The translations under genes were made by a program, and so were the position numbers. A stretch of DNA of 7,300 nucleotides from Victivallales bacterium (GTDB lineage: Bacteria; Verrucomicrobiota; Lentisphaeria; Victivallales; Victivallaceae): positions 1 through 7,300 of the forward strand of contig JAHOYW010000148.1 in the NCBI GenBank assembly GCA_019038735.1. Reading direction: 5' to 3'. A model generated the notes under the pieces. It searched no databases. It was not told the origin of the DNA and worked only from the letters and a program-made list of their open reading frames with translations. Of this stretch, positions 6,500-7,300 are shown in pieces; positions within the stretch are counted from its first letter, which is position 1, and every line of letters starts with the position of its first letter.

Positions 6500-7300
6500 A
6501 TTTAGCGAGAGTTATTTTAACCTGTACTTTTTCAGGATAAATATTCTTAACTATAATTTTATCATTGGCATTAATCCAACACGCAACATCTACGGAAAAA
6601 GTTCCTGCTGTATCCAGAGAAGATATATCAATATATGGTTTTATTGAATTGTTCTTCAATAAATCAATAGTACTTTTCAGCCCATTGAGTGTTACCGCAA
6701 CGTGTGGTGAAGATAATAATTCCACCTTGAATTTACCTGCTTTATTCGGAGCTTCCAAAATATTAATCGCGATATTTTTGATTGTAACTGTTTTGTTTTG
6801 GCGAATTATTTTAACCTGCGCATTAACTTTTTTCGGAGAAATTGAAATAGACTGTTCATCTATAATTTCTGTTTTGTAATCAAAACTATCTATTAAACTG
6901 GAACTCAGAGGTATGGGAGCACTTTTTACGCTGGATATTTTTTCCAAAAGACTTTCCGGTCCGGCTACCAGCACTTCTGAAGGCTGAAAACTGACTTTAT
7001 CAACCGCGTATCCCTGCGGCAAGGCATCTTTATTGGCAAAAGTCGGAACAATTTTAACTTTTTTAGAAATCTTACGATCCAGATTAAGCAATAAATCTCG
7101 AGGTTCAATACGCACAACTTTCACCCCCAGCGGAGCGGAGATATTAGTCATATTCAAGCGTAAAGTATAAACTTCGCCAGAAATATAATCAGACAGTTTT
7201 ACCGAGGCTTTTATTTTGAAAGACGCGCGATTTGCTTGTTTAAGAATCCCCTTACTGCCTTTTACGATAATTGAGACTTTTGGATTGAGCTGACCAATAT
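6498..7300 (-). CDS. YbbR-repeat protein (CdaR-like), C-terminal fragment
   Basis: The frame is open to the right window edge, giving 266 codons plus stop; the TTG at 7157 is internal, not a start. The protein consists of consecutive beta-rich repeats of about 80-90 residues with the YbbR pattern. The visible pieces are one partial repeat (about 7300-7090), a second containing PQGYAVDKVSFQPSEVLVAG (about 7030-6970), where GY, P, V and G spacing is typical, and a more diverged third to the C-terminus. In Firmicutes, YbbR/CdaR is a membrane-anchored regulator of the diadenylate cyclase CdaA. The membrane anchor expected at the N-terminus and any cdaA partner would lie to the right of the window. 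The repeats would act outside the cytoplasmic membrane. The symbol is withheld because the c-di-AMP role is inferred from family only. Confidence 0.75.
   Translation of the reverse strand, partial: IGQLNPKVSIIVKGSKGILKQANRASFKIKASVKLSDYISGEVYTLRLNMTNISAPLGVKVVRIEPRDLLLNLDRKISKKVKIVPTFANKDALPQGYAVDKVSFQPSEVLVAGPESLLEKISSVKSAPIPLSSSLIDSFDYKTEIIDEQSISISPKKVNAQVKIIRQNKTVTIKNIAINILEAPNKAGKFKVELLSSPHVAVTLNGLKSTIDLLKNNSIKPYIDISSLDTAGTFSVDVACWINANDKIIVKNIYPEKVQVKITLAK

Noticed and set aside
6565..6879. 104-codon + strand reading frame opposite the YbbR-like gene
   Set aside because: The opposite strand has coherent YbbR repeats. The + frame is low-complexity hydrophobic sequence with no ribosome site.
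1..7300. Search for CRISPR repeats, tRNA/rRNA genes, insertion sequences and phage genes
   Set aside because: Reading both strands showed no regularly spaced repeats, cloverleaf sequences, transposase motifs or terminal inverted repeats. Nearly all bases are explained by seven metabolic or regulatory genes.

Overview
This 7.3 kb stretch is moderately AT-rich and densely packed. It reads as ordinary bacterial chromosome: all seven genes are intact or simply cut by the window edge, with short spacers and no mobile element, tRNA, rRNA or CRISPR array. The gene set (lipoate synthesis and use, a FabB-type ketoacyl synthase, a YbbR-repeat protein, a two-component pair) fits a Gram-negative-type bacterium. 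The family flavour (an MPPGWDG-type receiver, a histidine kinase with an HNIGN phosphoacceptor box, a DUF3524 glycosyltransferase) is typical of environmental lineages such as Deltaproteobacteria or the PVC group. I cannot assign a phylum from the sequence alone.

Layout. On the + strand are the 3' end of a dihydrolipoyl dehydrogenase gene (1-330), an 82-bp spacer with a possible promoter, and a response regulator (about 413/419-1522). On the - strand, reading right to left, are the 3' end of a YbbR/CdaR-like gene (7300-6498), a weak hairpin plus T-run, then four genes that look co-transcribed: a FabB-like ketoacyl-ACP synthase (6378-5149), lipA (5114-4239), a membrane-anchored GAF-type histidine kinase (4230-2659) and a DUF3524 glycosyltransferase (2652-1519). 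The spacers inside this set are 34, 8 and 6 bp. The response regulator and the glycosyltransferase converge, and their stop codons overlap in one TTAA.

How the parts fit. Fatty acid synthesis, to which the FabB-like enzyme contributes, supplies octanoyl-ACP. LipA inserts two sulfurs into protein-bound octanoyl groups to make lipoyl groups. The dehydrogenase at the left edge reoxidises dihydrolipoyl groups in the 2-oxoacid dehydrogenase or glycine cleavage complexes. The histidine kinase and response regulator belong to subfamilies that go together, so they are probably partners despite lying on opposite strands with another gene between them. The regulator has no visible DNA-binding or enzymatic output domain. 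The most distinctive gene is the glycosyltransferase, which carries the hallmarks of the family whose animal member (GTDC1/QTMAN) mannosylates queuosine in tRNA. A tRNA-hypermodification role in this bacterium is an attractive but unproven idea.
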